A DNA stretch of 64,000 nucleotides from Pseudomonadota bacterium (GTDB lineage Bacteria > Pseudomonadota > Gammaproteobacteria > QQUJ01), in NCBI GenBank assembly GCA_008501635.1, contig QQUJ01000016.1, positions 62,001-126,000 of the forward strand, written 5' to 3'. The notes beneath the pieces were generated by a model. That model made no database searches and was not told the DNA's origin. It worked only from the letters and a program-made list of their open reading frames with translations. Shown piece after piece: positions 1 to 7,969 of the stretch (positions are counted from its first letter, which is position 1; every line of letters begins with the position of its first letter). Both the position numbers and the translations under genes were made by a program.

Positions 1-943
1 AGGGGCTCATGGTGGCATCCCCGACAAAGATCAACTTGTAATCGCCGCCATAGGCGTTGAGCACCTCCCACGTTGGAATGGTCTCGTCATGACGTCGGCG
101 ATTGTCGCGCCACACCCGTTCATAGACACAATTGTGAAAGTAGTAGTACTCGAGATGCTTGAATTCGCTACGACATGCCGAGAAAAGCTCTTCGCAGACC
201 CGCACATGATCATCCATTGATCCGCCCACATCAAGAAACAGCAATACCTTGACCGCGTTGTGTCGCTCGGGAACCATCTTCAGGTCCAACATGCCGCCAC
301 GATCAGCCGTCGAGCGGATGGTATCATCGAGATCCAACTCCTCCACCGCTCCCGTGCGCGCAAACTGCCGCAATCTGCGCAGCGCCACCTTGATGTTCCG
401 GGTTCCCAATTCTACGGAGTCGTCGAAATTGCGAAATTCCCGCTTGTCCCAGACTTTTACCGCGCTGCGGTTGCGTGATTCCTTCTGCCCGATGCGTACT
501 CCCTCGGGATGATAGCCATACGCACCAAACGGTGAAGTGCCACCCGTGCCGATCCATTTGCTGCCACCGTGATGGGCGCCGTCCTGTTCTTGAAGCCGCT
601 CCCTGAGCGTCTCCATCAGTTTGTCCCAGCCCATTTTCTCCAGTTTACGTTTGTCCTCATCGCTCAGATGACGCTCAATCATCTTGCGTAACCATTCGGC
701 GGGAATGTCCGCCTCGATCGCCTCCTGCAGATCGGGAACCCCGTTGAAGAACGCTCCAAAGGCGCGATCGAAGCGGTCATAGAAACGCTCGTCCTTGATC
801 AGCACGGTACGCGTCAGATAATAGAATTCATTGAGGTTGGGCGCAGCCACCCGTTGTTCCATGGTGCCGAGCAGATCCAGATACTCGCGAATCGTGACCG
901 GCAGTTGCGCTGCCTTCAAGTGATAAAAAAAATCGATCAACAT
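1..943 (-). CDS. VWA domain protein (CoxE-like), partner of MoxR; C-terminus outside window
   Basis: The minus-strand frame is open from the ATG at 943 to the window edge, so about 314 residues are seen and the C-terminus is missing. The N-terminal half is helical and rich in charged residues. A von Willebrand factor A domain follows, with an MIDAS-like metal-binding motif (LLFLDVGGSMDDH, about residues 242-254). Bacterial proteins of this CoxE-like type are usually encoded beside a MoxR AAA+ ATPase, and the two are thought to act together as a metal-dependent chaperone or cofactor-insertion machine. Here the moxR gene lies immediately upstream (23 bp gap, same strand), so co-transcription is very likely. 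The MIDAS has a glycine (DVGGSM) where DxSxS is usual. The client protein is not visible. Confidence 0.85.
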   Translation of the reverse strand, partial: MLIDFFYHLKAAQLPVTIREYLDLLGTMEQRVAAPNLNEFYYLTRTVLIKDERFYDRFDRAFGAFFNGVPDLQEAIEADIPAEWLRKMIERHLSDEDKRKLEKMGWDKLMETLRERLQEQDGAHHGGSKWIGTGGTSPFGAYGYHPEGVRIGQKESRNRSAVKVWDKREFRNFDDSVELGTRNIKVALRRLRQFARTGAVEELDLDDTIRSTADRGGMLDLKMVPERHNAVKVLLFLDVGGSMDDHVRVCEELFSACRSEFKHLEYYYFHNCVYERVWRDNRRRHDETIPTWEVLNAYGGDYKLIFVGDATMSP

Positions 944-966
944 GACCTGGTCTCGGGAATGGTGGA

Positions 967-1809
967 TCAGCCACGCCGCGCCATGAAGGCCAATCGTTCA
1001 AAGAGATGCACATCCTGTTCGTTCTTCAACAGAGCGCCGTGCAGCGGCGGTATCGCCTTGCGCGTATCCTTGCCCCGCAACACTTCCGGCGGAATATCTT
1101 CGGCCATCAGCAGTTTCAGCCAGTCCAGCAGCTCGGATGTGGAGGGTTTCTTCTTCAGGCCGGGCACTTCCCGCAGTTCAAAGAATACCTCCATCGCCTC
1201 GCGCAGCAGCTCCTTTTTCAGATCGGGATAGTGCACATTCACGATTCGCGCCATGGTCTCTTTGTCGGGAAACCGGATGTAATGAAAGAAACAACGGCGC
1301 AAGAAGGCATCGGGGAGTTCTTTTTCATTGTTGCTGGTGATGATCATCAAGGGTCGATGCTGCGCCTTGATCAGCTGTTGGGTCTCGTAGACGTAGAACT
1401 CCATACGATCGAGTTCGCGCAGCAGGTCATTGGGGAACTCGATATCTGCTTTATCGACCTCGTCTATCAGTACCACCGTCGGTACTTCCGCCGCAAAGGC
1501 CTCCCACAGTGCACCATGCTTGATGTAGTTGGCGATATCGTGGACACGATCGTCGCCCAACTGAGAATCCCGCAAGCGGGATACGGCATCATACTCGTAC
1601 AGACCATGCTGAGCCTTGGTGGTGGATTTTATGTGCCACTGGATCAACGGCCATTCAAGCGCCTTTGCGACCTCCAGAGCCAGCATTGTCTTCCCTGTTC
1701 CCGGCTCGCCTTTGATCAGTAGCGGACGCTGCAATGATATGGCCGCATTCACTGCCAACATCAGATCATCCGTGGCAACATAGCTCTCGGTTCCGGCAAA
1801 TCGATTCAT
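967..1809 (-). CDS. MoxR-family AAA+ ATPase
   Basis: About 280 residues. A Walker A motif (GEPGTGKTML) lies near residue 34 and a Walker B segment (VVLIDEVDKAD) near residue 114. A sensor-1 region (IITSNNEKELPDAFLRRC) and a C-terminal lid domain follow. MoxR ATPases remodel or activate partner proteins using ATP, generally together with a VWA protein, and such a gene follows directly. The ATG at 1809 is preferred because it falls at the usual MoxR N-terminus. An in-frame ATG at 1851 would add 14 residues but lies inside the EAL-domain remnant. The predicted location is the cytoplasm. Confidence 0.9.
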   Translation of the reverse strand: MNRFAGTESYVATDDLMLAVNAAISLQRPLLIKGEPGTGKTMLALEVAKALEWPLIQWHIKSTTKAQHGLYEYDAVSRLRDSQLGDDRVHDIANYIKHGALWEAFAAEVPTVVLIDEVDKADIEFPNDLLRELDRMEFYVYETQQLIKAQHRPLMIITSNNEKELPDAFLRRCFFHYIRFPDKETMARIVNVHYPDLKKELLREAMEVFFELREVPGLKKKPSTSELLDWLKLLMAEDIPPEVLRGKDTRKAIPPLHGALLKNEQDVHLFERLAFMARRG

Positions 1810-1816
1810 GACTTTC

Positions 1817-2035
1817 TCACTCAGCCTTCGTTGTGACGTCGTTATGCTCAACCAGTGACAGGAACTCAGGACGTTGTCTCATCAGATCCTGCACCTCCTG
1901 CTCCGGCATGGGTTTTGCCAAATAATACCCCTGGGCGAACTGACACTCCTGTTCAATCAGAAACTGCAGCTGAGTATCGGTTTCGGCGCCTTCGGCGATC
2001 ACTTTCATACCCGGACTTAACGAAGAATCATTCCG
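1817..2035 (-). pseudogene. Remnant of an EAL (c-di-GMP phosphodiesterase) domain C-terminus
   Basis: A minus-strand frame ending at 1817 reads GMKVIAEGAETDTQLQFL and then CQFAQGYYLAKPMP. These are the last two conserved blocks of EAL phosphodiesterase domains (K-V-I-A-E-G-V-E-T and A-Q-G-Y-x-x-x-K-P). Only about 65 residues remain, and the EAL signature, the metal ligands and the rest of the barrel are absent. Upstream of about 2035 no EAL-like sequence is recognisable. The fragment cannot be an active phosphodiesterase. It sits between the enoyl-CoA hydratase-like gene and moxR and overlaps one possible moxR start, so it looks like the scar of a deletion that removed a larger signalling gene. 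Confidence 0.7.
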
Positions 2036-2095
2036 TTGAGTCTCTAAGGAATTCGCGGGGAGCGCGGTGAACCGCGGTATGACAATTGCCAGAAT

Positions 2096-2893
2096 CTATT
2101 CACCTCTCCACGCAGGTTGCCGTTTGGCGAGAAACGCATCGATGCCTTCTTCGGCATCGCGCGCCAACATGTTGCGGGTCATCACCTCGCTGCAATACCG
2201 GTAGGCCTCCTCCAAACCCAACTCAGCCTGTCGATAGAAAGCTTCCTTGCCGATAGCAAGGGTCAGGGGTGATTTGGAGGCGATACCTTGCACCAATTCG
2301 GCAACGGTGGTGTCCAGATTTTCAGCCGCAACGACACGATTGACCAAACCCATCTGAAAGGCGCGTTGGGCGCTGATCATCTCACCGGTCAGCAACATCT
2401 CTAAAGCGTGCTTGCGCCCCACTGCGCGGCTCAAGGCTACCATCGGTGTCGAACAAAAAAGGCCTATATTGACACCGGGTGTGGCGAACCGCACTGAATC
2501 GGCAGCCACGGCCAAATCACACGTTGCCACCAGCTGGCATCCTGCGGCGGTGGCAATACCATGAATGCGGGCAATCACCGGTTGCGGCATCTTGATGATG
2601 CTGGTCATCAAGTGTCCGCATTGCGTAAAGAGTTTCTCGTAAAAGGCGCGCTCGGGATTGGCGCGCATCTCCTTGAGGTCATGGCCCGCGCAAAAAGCCG
2701 GTCCGTTGGCCGCCAACACCACAACGCGTACCGCACGGTCTTCGCGGATCGCATCCAATTCGGCCTGCAGCTCGGTAATCAACGCCACCGACAGCGCGTT
2801 GCGCGCCTGTGGGCGGTTGAGCGTCAGTGTACAAACGCCATCCTGGTCGGTGCGCAGAACAAGTGCCTCATCGTTCACAGGATTCATACTCAT
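2096..2893 (-). CDS. Enoyl-CoA hydratase/isomerase family protein, ECHDC3-like, catalytic glutamates absent
   Basis: About 265 residues with a complete crotonase fold: N-terminal LTLNRPQARNALS, the oxyanion-hole segment AFCAGHDLKEM, and the second block ATAAGCQLVATCDLAVA. The two catalytic glutamates of enoyl-CoA hydratases are missing. The first position is Gln (GCQLVATCD) and the second is Gly (FATPGVNIGLF). The same replacements and the segment GVNIGLFCSTP characterise the ECHDC3 subgroup, whose reaction is not established. It should therefore not be called a hydratase. The start is one of two adjacent ATGs (2896 or 2893) behind AGGAGAGAG. It lies 52 bp downstream of a thioesterase gene on the same strand and may share its transcript. 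Confidence 0.88.
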   Translation of the reverse strand: MSMNPVNDEALVLRTDQDGVCTLTLNRPQARNALSVALITELQAELDAIREDRAVRVVVLAANGPAFCAGHDLKEMRANPERAFYEKLFTQCGHLMTSIIKMPQPVIARIHGIATAAGCQLVATCDLAVAADSVRFATPGVNIGLFCSTPMVALSRAVGRKHALEMLLTGEMISAQRAFQMGLVNRVVAAENLDTTVAELVQGIASKSPLTLAIGKEAFYRQAELGLEEAYRYCSEVMTRNMLARDAEEGIDAFLAKRQPAWRGE

Positions 2894-2945
2894 CATCTCT
2901 CTCCTCTCAGCACTACGGATTGCCGGCCGAGTTGCCTCGGATTAC

Positions 2946-3359
2946 TCATTTCGCGTTGACCTCATCAGCCGCTGGTATCGGACGCGGCCGGCCGTTGCCA
3001 TCGATCGCGACGTAGACGAAGGTGCCCTCCGTGACCTTGATGAGTTCACGCGTTCGCGCCCTTCGCACCCAGGTTTCCACCCGAATACTGATTGACGTAT
3101 TGCCCACCCGCTCGATCCGGGTGTAGCAACTCACCTCATCACCGACGAAAACGGGCTTGTGGAAAGTCATGGCGTCCACGGCCACGGTCGCAACGCGTCC
3201 TTGCGCCCGCTGAATCGCGGTGCTGCCACCGGCAATGTCCATCTGCCCCATCAACCAGCCGCCGAAAATATCGCCGTTGGGATTGGTATCGGCCGGCATC
3301 GCGGTGGTGCGTATCGTAAGCTGCCCCAATTCGGCGAGCTCTGCATAGTCGGTACCCAT
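2946..3359 (-). CDS. YciA-like acyl-CoA thioesterase (hotdog fold)
   Basis: 137 residues, the usual size of YciA-type thioesterases. The family motif NPNGDIFGGWLMGQMD contains the catalytic Asp and the hotdog helix. The next block, DAMTFHKPVFVGDEV, is also typical. These enzymes hydrolyse acyl-CoA to free acid and CoA in the cytoplasm with broad chain-length range. The ATG at 3359 is supported by an excellent ribosome-binding site (TAGGAGAG). The gene starts 7 bp after the isochorismatase-type gene on the same strand, so the two probably form an operon with the ECHDC3-like gene. The physiological substrate cannot be read from sequence. Confidence 0.9.
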   Translation of the reverse strand: MGTDYAELAELGQLTIRTTAMPADTNPNGDIFGGWLMGQMDIAGGSTAIQRAQGRVATVAVDAMTFHKPVFVGDEVSCYTRIERVGNTSISIRVETWVRRARTRELIKVTEGTFVYVAIDGNGRPRPIPAADEVNAK

Positions 3360-3366
3360 AACTCTC

Positions 3367-3912
3367 CTAACGCAGGAAGGTTTTGCTGAGGCGGCGAAAC
3401 TGATCGGTGCCCGCTTTGTGTGCCCACTCGAAGAGCACCATTTCACAACTGACGGCCTGTACTCCGGCCTGGCGCATGCGCGCAACGGCCAGCTCGGCAT
3501 TGCGCGGATCGCGCGAGGAGACGGCATCGGCCACGACAAAGAGGGATTTCCCAAGCTCGACCAGGTCAAGCACCGTTTGCAGGACGCATACGTGAGCCTC
3601 GACACCCGCCACTATGATCTGATCACGTCCTGTTTCAAGGATGGCTTCGCGGCAACTCTCCTCAGCCGAGCACGAGAAATGGACCTTTTCCATCAACTCC
3701 GACGGCTGCAGGAGCTCCATCAGCTCCGGCACCGTGGGCCCAAGCCCCTTGGGATACTGCTCCGATGCCCGTACCGGTACCCCGATCTCGCGGGCAACCC
3801 GGATCAACCACGTGCAGTTTTCCACCACACGCCGTTGCTCGTGGATCGCAGGCACCAGCTTTTCCTGTACATCGACGATCAGCAGCAGCGAACGATCTGC
3901 CTGCAACAGCAT
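3367..3912 (-). CDS. Isochorismatase-family cysteine hydrolase
   Basis: 181 residues with the family triad positions visible: Asp in LLLIVDVQEKL, Lys in LMEKVHFSC, and the nucleophile Cys in VAGVEAHVCVLQT. The family hydrolyses amide or ester bonds in small molecules (for example nicotinamidase and the YcaC group). The short length and the GVEAHVC motif place this with the YcaC-like hydrolases of unknown substrate. The start at 3912 follows GGAGAAGG at good spacing and is preferred over an upstream ATG at 3945. It is the first gene of the minus-strand group and is divergent from liuR, so the LiuR operator at 4008-4023 could also influence it. Confidence 0.88.
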   Translation of the reverse strand: MLLQADRSLLLIVDVQEKLVPAIHEQRRVVENCTWLIRVAREIGVPVRASEQYPKGLGPTVPELMELLQPSELMEKVHFSCSAEESCREAILETGRDQIIVAGVEAHVCVLQTVLDLVELGKSLFVVADAVSSRDPRNAELAVARMRQAGVQAVSCEMVLFEWAHKAGTDQFRRLSKTFLR

Positions 3913-4007
3913 TGTTGTCACCTTCTCCGTTTCCGGGTAATGCAATCGACCACCGCGACACTATCGCACACCTCGGTACGCAGTATCGTGTACCACCCTG
4001 CTTTATC

Positions 4008-4034
4008 TTTACGTTTACGTCAATTGTATATAAT
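4008..4034 (+). promoter_or_regulatory. LiuR operator and promoter of liuR
   Basis: TTTACGTTTACGTCAA (4008-4023) is an imperfect palindrome of the type described for LiuR (TTGACG-N4-CGTCAA) in gammaproteobacteria. It is one base different from a perfect copy at 45421-45436. A perfect -10 box TATAAT lies at 4029-4034, so the operator covers the -35 region, as expected for autorepression of liuR. Confidence 0.75.
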
Positions 4035-4075
4035 CTGCAGACATACGACGTCGATCCAGAGCCTCAGTACCGCTA

Positions 4076-4492
4076 ATGACCCAGAACCTCGCAGTGGCCA
4101 AAGCCAAGACCTACAGCATCACCGATCTCTCCCGCGAGTATGACGTCACCACCCGTGCCATTCGCTTCTATGAGGATCAGGGTTTGCTTCAGCCGACCCG
4201 TCGCGGCCGCACCCGTGTCTATACCAATCGCGACCGGGTGCGCCTGAAGCTGATTCTGCGCGGCAAGCGTCTGGGTTTCAGTCTGCAGGAATCACGTGAA
4301 CTTTTTGATCTCTACGATTCTTCATCCGGCGGTATCGGGCAGATGCAGCACTTTCTCAAAAAAATCCGCGAACGCCGCGCGATTCTTCAACAACAACAGC
4401 AAGATATCGAGAATTTGCTGCACGAACTCGATACCATTGAGGAGCAGTGTGAGAGCCAGTTGGAACAGGTTACCGCCACCGCGGAAAGCTAA
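4076..4492 (+). CDS. liuR: MerR-family transcriptional regulator LiuR
   Basis: 138 residues. The N-terminal MerR winged helix reads YSITDLSREYDVTTRAIRFYEDQGLL in two adjoining blocks, and the basic wing RRGRTRVYTNRDRVRL follows. A long coiled coil at about residues 85-125 provides dimerisation. The absence of a cysteine-rich effector pocket fits an acyl-CoA-sensing rather than a metal-sensing MerR. LiuR represses branched-chain amino acid degradation genes, and the linkage to liuABCDE and the LiuR box over its own promoter support the name. It does not run directly into the liu operon: a tetR gene on the opposite strand lies between, and the two stop codons overlap by 3 bp. Confidence 0.85.
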   Translation: MTQNLAVAKAKTYSITDLSREYDVTTRAIRFYEDQGLLQPTRRGRTRVYTNRDRVRLKLILRGKRLGFSLQESRELFDLYDSSSGGIGQMQHFLKKIRERRAILQQQQQDIENLLHELDTIEEQCESQLEQVTATAES

Positions 4493-5094
4493 GCTTCGTC
4501 TGTTTCCCGGGGCTGCTCCAGTTCATCGATCATAAACCGCGCACAGTCGCTGCGCACCGCGGCGTGACCCTCCGGACCCAGCCTCGGCACCAGCAGACTC
4601 TCGCCAAACACATAAGCGTAGAACAGGTAGGCGCGGGCCAACGACTCGTCAGTGCCGCAACCCAACGCGCGAAACAGCCCGCCGACACGGTCGAGACGGT
4701 ATTCGTCCACCTGAGCGACCACGGCTGCAGCCTGAGTGTCGCGTCGCGCCCAGTCACGGATCGCCAACTCGATCCCCCGCCCCTTTTCGTTGCGCGCACC
4801 TGCATAAAGCGACAACAAACCCTTGAGCACGATGCGCGGGTCACTGCCCGCCTCTTTGCGGGTTTGACGCTCGATGACCGCCATGCGTCCGACTCGCCAA
4901 TGCTCCAAAACAGCGCTGAAAAGATCCGATCGGTCGCGAAAATGCCAATAAAATCCACCTTTTGTCACTTTTAGGCGTTTCGCCAGGGCCTCCACACGTA
5001 TCGCCTCTATGCCGCCCTCCGCCAAGGCGTCCAACGCCGCTTCGATCCACTCCTGACGCGATAGTTTAGGAACCTTACCCGTCTTCATCGTCAT
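4489..5094 (-). CDS. TetR/AcrR-family transcriptional regulator
   Basis: About 201 residues. The N-terminal helix-turn-helix is clear: WIEAALDALAEGGIEAIRV, then LAKRLKVTKGGFYWHFRDR, which is the classic TetR recognition helix. The C-terminal ligand domain is diverged. Candidate starts are ATGs at 5109, 5094 and 5088; 5094 is chosen because GTGGG lies just upstream, but the choice is uncertain. The gene is divergent from the thioesterase/liuA operon, and a perfect palindrome at 5142-5159 lies between them. The likely role is a local repressor of the operon, with an acyl-CoA or related metabolite as ligand; the ligand is inferred from context only. Confidence 0.85.
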   Translation of the reverse strand: MTMKTGKVPKLSRQEWIEAALDALAEGGIEAIRVEALAKRLKVTKGGFYWHFRDRSDLFSAVLEHWRVGRMAVIERQTRKEAGSDPRIVLKGLLSLYAGARNEKGRGIELAIRDWARRDTQAAAVVAQVDEYRLDRVGGLFRALGCGTDESLARAYLFYAYVFGESLLVPRLGPEGHAAVRSDCARFMIDELEQPRETDEA

Positions 5095-5120
5095 GCCCAC
5101 TATTTCCATACGGCTGCGTA

Positions 5121-5159
5121 TTGACAGCGCCTGAATAGTTACTATACGGTAACGTATAG
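5121..5159 (+). promoter_or_regulatory. liu operon promoter overlapped by TetR operator palindrome
   Basis: TTGACA at 5121-5126 is followed after 16 bp by TATACG (5143-5148), a plausible sigma-70 promoter for the plus-strand operon. The palindrome CTATACG-GTAA-CGTATAG (5142-5159, perfect 7-bp arms) covers the -10 box. TetR-family regulators commonly bind such palindromes between their own gene and the target operon. A LiuR-type box is not seen in this intergenic region. Confidence 0.65.
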
Positions 5160-5228
5160 TCTGGCGACAGACCAGCCAAAACGACCTAGACTCTTCCATA
5201 TCATCGAACCCGGAATCCTACGGCGCCA

Positions 5229-5687
5229 ATGACCGATTTCAAGGCACACGACGAGCACTTCGCCAAGCGGGTTCGCGAAAGCTTTTCCCGCCAGGGCGTG
5301 ATGGGCTACCTGGGTGCCGTTCTGGCAGATGTCGGTGCCGGGCATTGCGAGATTCACCTCCCCTATCACGACGGCCTCAGTCAGCAGCACGGATTCTTCC
5401 ATGGCGGCATTGTCGGGACCATCGCCGACTCGGCCGCGGGCTATGCAGGGTACTCGTTGATGCCCGCCGACTCGAGTGTGTTGACCGTCGAATACAAAAT
5501 GAATCTGTTGGCCCCCGCCGATGGCGAGCTGCTGATCGCGCGCGGTGCCGTGATCAAGGCAGGCCGCAATCTCGTCATTGCCAAAGCCGATGTGGGCGTT
5601 GTCAAGGCGGGTCGCGAGAAACCCTGCGCTACGCTGTTACAGACATTAATGACCGCCCTCAATCGCCCGGATCTCAGCCCGGGCTGA
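5229..5687 (+). CDS. PaaI-family thioesterase (hotdog fold)
   Basis: 152 residues. The PaaI-type signature [19 protein letters not shown] contains the His-Gly-Gly-x-x motif and the acidic residue of the active site helix. The later block [16 protein letters not shown] is the conserved hotdog strand. The family hydrolyses acyl- or aryl-CoA thioesters. It is the first gene of the leucine-catabolism operon, 25 bp before liuA, and is under the TetR-operator promoter. A role in rescuing CoA from stalled branched-chain acyl-CoA intermediates is plausible but is inference. No strong ribosome-binding site precedes the ATG. Confidence 0.88.
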   Translation: MTDFKAHDEHFAKRVRESFSRQGVMGYLGAVLADVGAGHCEIHLPYHDGLSQQHGFFHGGIVGTIADSAAGYAGYSLMPADSSVLTVEYKMNLLAPADGELLIARGAVIKAGRNLVIAKADVGVVKAGREKPCATLLQTLMTALNRPDLSPG

Positions 5688-5712
5688 CACCACGATCAAT
5701 GCGAGGTCCAGC

Positions 5713-6885
5713 ATGCAAGGAATGAGTTATCCGACCCTCGACTTCCAGCTCTCCGAGACATCGGAGATGATGCGCCAGTCGGTCTACGATTTTGCCCAGA
5801 CCGAGATCGCGCCGCAGGCGGCTGAGATCGACCGCAGCAACGAGTTCCCCAATACTCTGTGGTCGCGGATGGGTGATCTCGGCCTGCTGGGTGTCACCGT
5901 CGAGGAGGACTTTGGCGGCGCCGGCATGACATACCTGGATCACGTCATTGCCATGGAAGAGATCAGCCGCGCCTCGGCTTCCGTAGGGCTCTCCTACGGC
6001 GCCCACTCCAACCTGTGCGTCAATCAGATTCGTCGTAACGGCAACCTCGAGCAAAAACAGAAATACCTGCCCAGACTGATCCGCGGCGAACACATCGGAG
6101 CGCTGGCGATGAGCGAACCCGGGGCAGGTTCCGATGTGGTAAGTATGCGACTGCGCGCCGAGAAAAAGGGTGACCGCTACCTCCTCAATGGCAATAAAAT
6201 GTGGATCACTAATGGCCCCGACGCCGACACGCTGGTGGTCTACGCCAAGACCGATCCCGATCTCAAGCAGCATGGCATAACGGCCTTTATCGTCGAGAAA
6301 GGCTACCCGGGCTTTTCCACAGCCCAGAAGCTGGACAAGCTCGGTATGCGCGGGTCGAACACCGGCGAACTGGTGTTTCAGGATTGCGAAGTCCCCGAAG
6401 AAAATATCCTTGGCGGACTCAACAAAGGCGTAGCGGTCCTGATGAGCGGACTCGATTACGAACGCGCGGTGCTCGCAGGCGGACCCGTCGGCATCATGCA
6501 GGCGTGTATGGATGTGGTGGTGCCCTACGTACACGAGCGCGAGCAGTTCGGCAAACCGATCGGCACTTTTCAACTCATGCAGGGCAAGCTGGCCGATATG
6601 TACACCACACTGAACGCGTGCCGCGCCTATACCTACGCTGTAGCGCGCGCCTGCGACGCGGGCAAGACCAGTCGCAAAGACTGCGCGGGCGCCATCCTCT
6701 ATGCTTCTGAAAAAGCAACCCAAATGGCTCTGGATGCCATCCAATGCCTGGGCGGAAACGGTTACATCAACGAATATTCCACCGGACGCCTGCTGCGCGA
6801 TGCAAAGCTCTACGAAATCGGGGCCGGCACCAGCGAGATCCGCCGCATGCTGATCGGGCGCGAGCTGTTCCAGGAATCGGCCTGA
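5713..6885 (+). CDS. liuA: Isovaleryl-CoA dehydrogenase
   Basis: 390 residues, the normal acyl-CoA dehydrogenase length. The N-terminal helical, middle beta ([23 protein letters not shown]) and C-terminal helical domains are all present. The catalytic base is diagnostic: Glu250 in [13 protein letters not shown] is at the isovaleryl-CoA dehydrogenase position, while the site used by most other family members reads [12 protein letters not shown] with no Glu there. The enzyme oxidises isovaleryl-CoA to 3-methylcrotonyl-CoA with FAD and passes electrons to ETF. Linkage to liuB, liuC, liuD and liuE confirms the assignment. GAGG lies about 7 bp before the ATG. Confidence 0.95.
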   Translation: MQGMSYPTLDFQLSETSEMMRQSVYDFAQTEIAPQAAEIDRSNEFPNTLWSRMGDLGLLGVTVEEDFGGAGMTYLDHVIAMEEISRASASVGLSYGAHSNLCVNQIRRNGNLEQKQKYLPRLIRGEHIGALAMSEPGAGSDVVSMRLRAEKKGDRYLLNGNKMWITNGPDADTLVVYAKTDPDLKQHGITAFIVEKGYPGFSTAQKLDKLGMRGSNTGELVFQDCEVPEENILGGLNKGVAVLMSGLDYERAVLAGGPVGIMQACMDVVVPYVHEREQFGKPIGTFQLMQGKLADMYTTLNACRAYTYAVARACDAGKTSRKDCAGAILYASEKATQMALDAIQCLGGNGYINEYSTGRLLRDAKLYEIGAGTSEIRRMLIGRELFQESA

Positions 6886-6889
6886 GGCG

Positions 6890-7345
6890 ATGAGCGTTCT
6901 TGGGACAGACCTGCTTCTCACGTACCGCGGCGCCGTCTACCCCTGGCATTGCGATCACGTCGGCCACATGAACGTGATGTGGTACGTGGGCAAGTTCGAC
7001 GAGGCGACCTGGAACCTGTTCTCTGCGTTGGGGATCACACCGTCCTACCTGCGCAACGAAAAGCGTGGCATGGCTGCCGTGCAGCAGAACATCACCTACC
7101 GCCGTGAACTGCATGCCGGCGATACCGTCACCGTGCATACCGGCGTACTGGAGATGCGCGAACGGGTGATTCGTTTTGTCCACGAAATGCGCAACGCCGA
7201 AACAGGCGAGGTAACCGCCATCTCCATCTTGACGGGAGTACATCTCGATACGGAGGAGCGCAAATCGTGCCCCTTCCCGACGTCGATCGTTGAGAACGGC
7301 CGCGGGATGACCGTCAGTTATGAACTGGATGGTGTCGCGCAGTAG
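6890..7345 (+). CDS. 4-hydroxybenzoyl-CoA thioesterase-like protein (hotdog fold)
   Basis: 151 residues. The motif YPWHCDHVGHMNVMWYVGKFDEA is the YbgC/4HBT-type active-site block, with DHVGHMN in place of the usual D-x-x-G-H-V-N. A second conserved part, YRRELHAGDTVTVHTGVLE, follows. It starts 4 bp after liuA and is translationally close-coupled. The function would be acyl-CoA hydrolysis in the cytoplasm. The substrate is unknown; its place between liuA and another thioesterase suggests a branched short-chain acyl-CoA. Confidence 0.87.
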   Translation: MSVLGTDLLLTYRGAVYPWHCDHVGHMNVMWYVGKFDEATWNLFSALGITPSYLRNEKRGMAAVQQNITYRRELHAGDTVTVHTGVLEMRERVIRFVHEMRNAETGEVTAISILTGVHLDTEERKSCPFPTSIVENGRGMTVSYELDGVAQ

Positions 7346-7393
7346 CTGTATCCATGGCCAAGCCGTTGCCTGCGGTCAGTTCGAGGAGTTTTC

Positions 7394-7954
7394 ATGAACA
7401 CCGATCATGTTGCCACCACCCACGCCGCCCGCACTCCCAAAGCGCTTGAGGAGGAGTGGCATTCTGCAGCGCGGACCATACGCGAGCGCGGCCTGCCCCC
7501 CGATATACTCCCCGTCGAGGCATTGCGCGAGAACAGCGGACTGGAGTTGTTCCAGAAGATGCTGCGCGGCGAACTGCCGCCACCGCCCATCGCCAAGACC
7601 CTGGATTTCTCCTTAGTCGAGGCGGAGAAGGGGCGTGTAGTCTTCCAAGGCCATCCCGCTCGCACACACTACAACCCCATCAACTCGGTGCATGGCGGCT
7701 ACCACGCCACGCTGCTCGACTCCTGTGTGGCCTGCGCGGTGCAGTCGATGCTCGAGGCCGGCCAGGGCTACACCACTTTGGAGTTGAAGGTGAACTACCT
7801 GCGCGCCCTGACCGATCAGGTGGGACCCGTGCGCGCCGAAGGCAAGGTGATCCATGTCGGCAAGCAGATCGGGACCGCCGCCGGCCAGCTCTACGATGCG
7901 GCTGGGCGCCTCTATGCCCATGCCACCACCACCTGTCTGATATTCACTGTTTAA
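7394..7954 (+). CDS. PaaI-family thioesterase with N-terminal extension
   Basis: 186 residues. About 70 residues of helical, proline-containing sequence precede a standard hotdog domain with the signature NSVHGGYHATLLDSCVACAV and the strand YTTLELKVNYLRALTDQVG. The ATG is supported by GAGGAG seven bases upstream. It is the third hotdog enzyme in this operon and lies 15 bp before the thiolase gene. Hydrolysis of an acyl-CoA thioester is expected. The N-terminal extension is shared by a subgroup of PaaI-like proteins and has no assigned role here. Confidence 0.87.
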   Translation: MNTDHVATTHAARTPKALEEEWHSAARTIRERGLPPDILPVEALRENSGLELFQKMLRGELPPPPIAKTLDFSLVEAEKGRVVFQGHPARTHYNPINSVHGGYHATLLDSCVACAVQSMLEAGQGYTTLELKVNYLRALTDQVGPVRAEGKVIHVGKQIGTAAGQLYDAAGRLYAHATTTCLIFTV

Positions 7955-7969
7955 GTTAGGAATAAGGTA

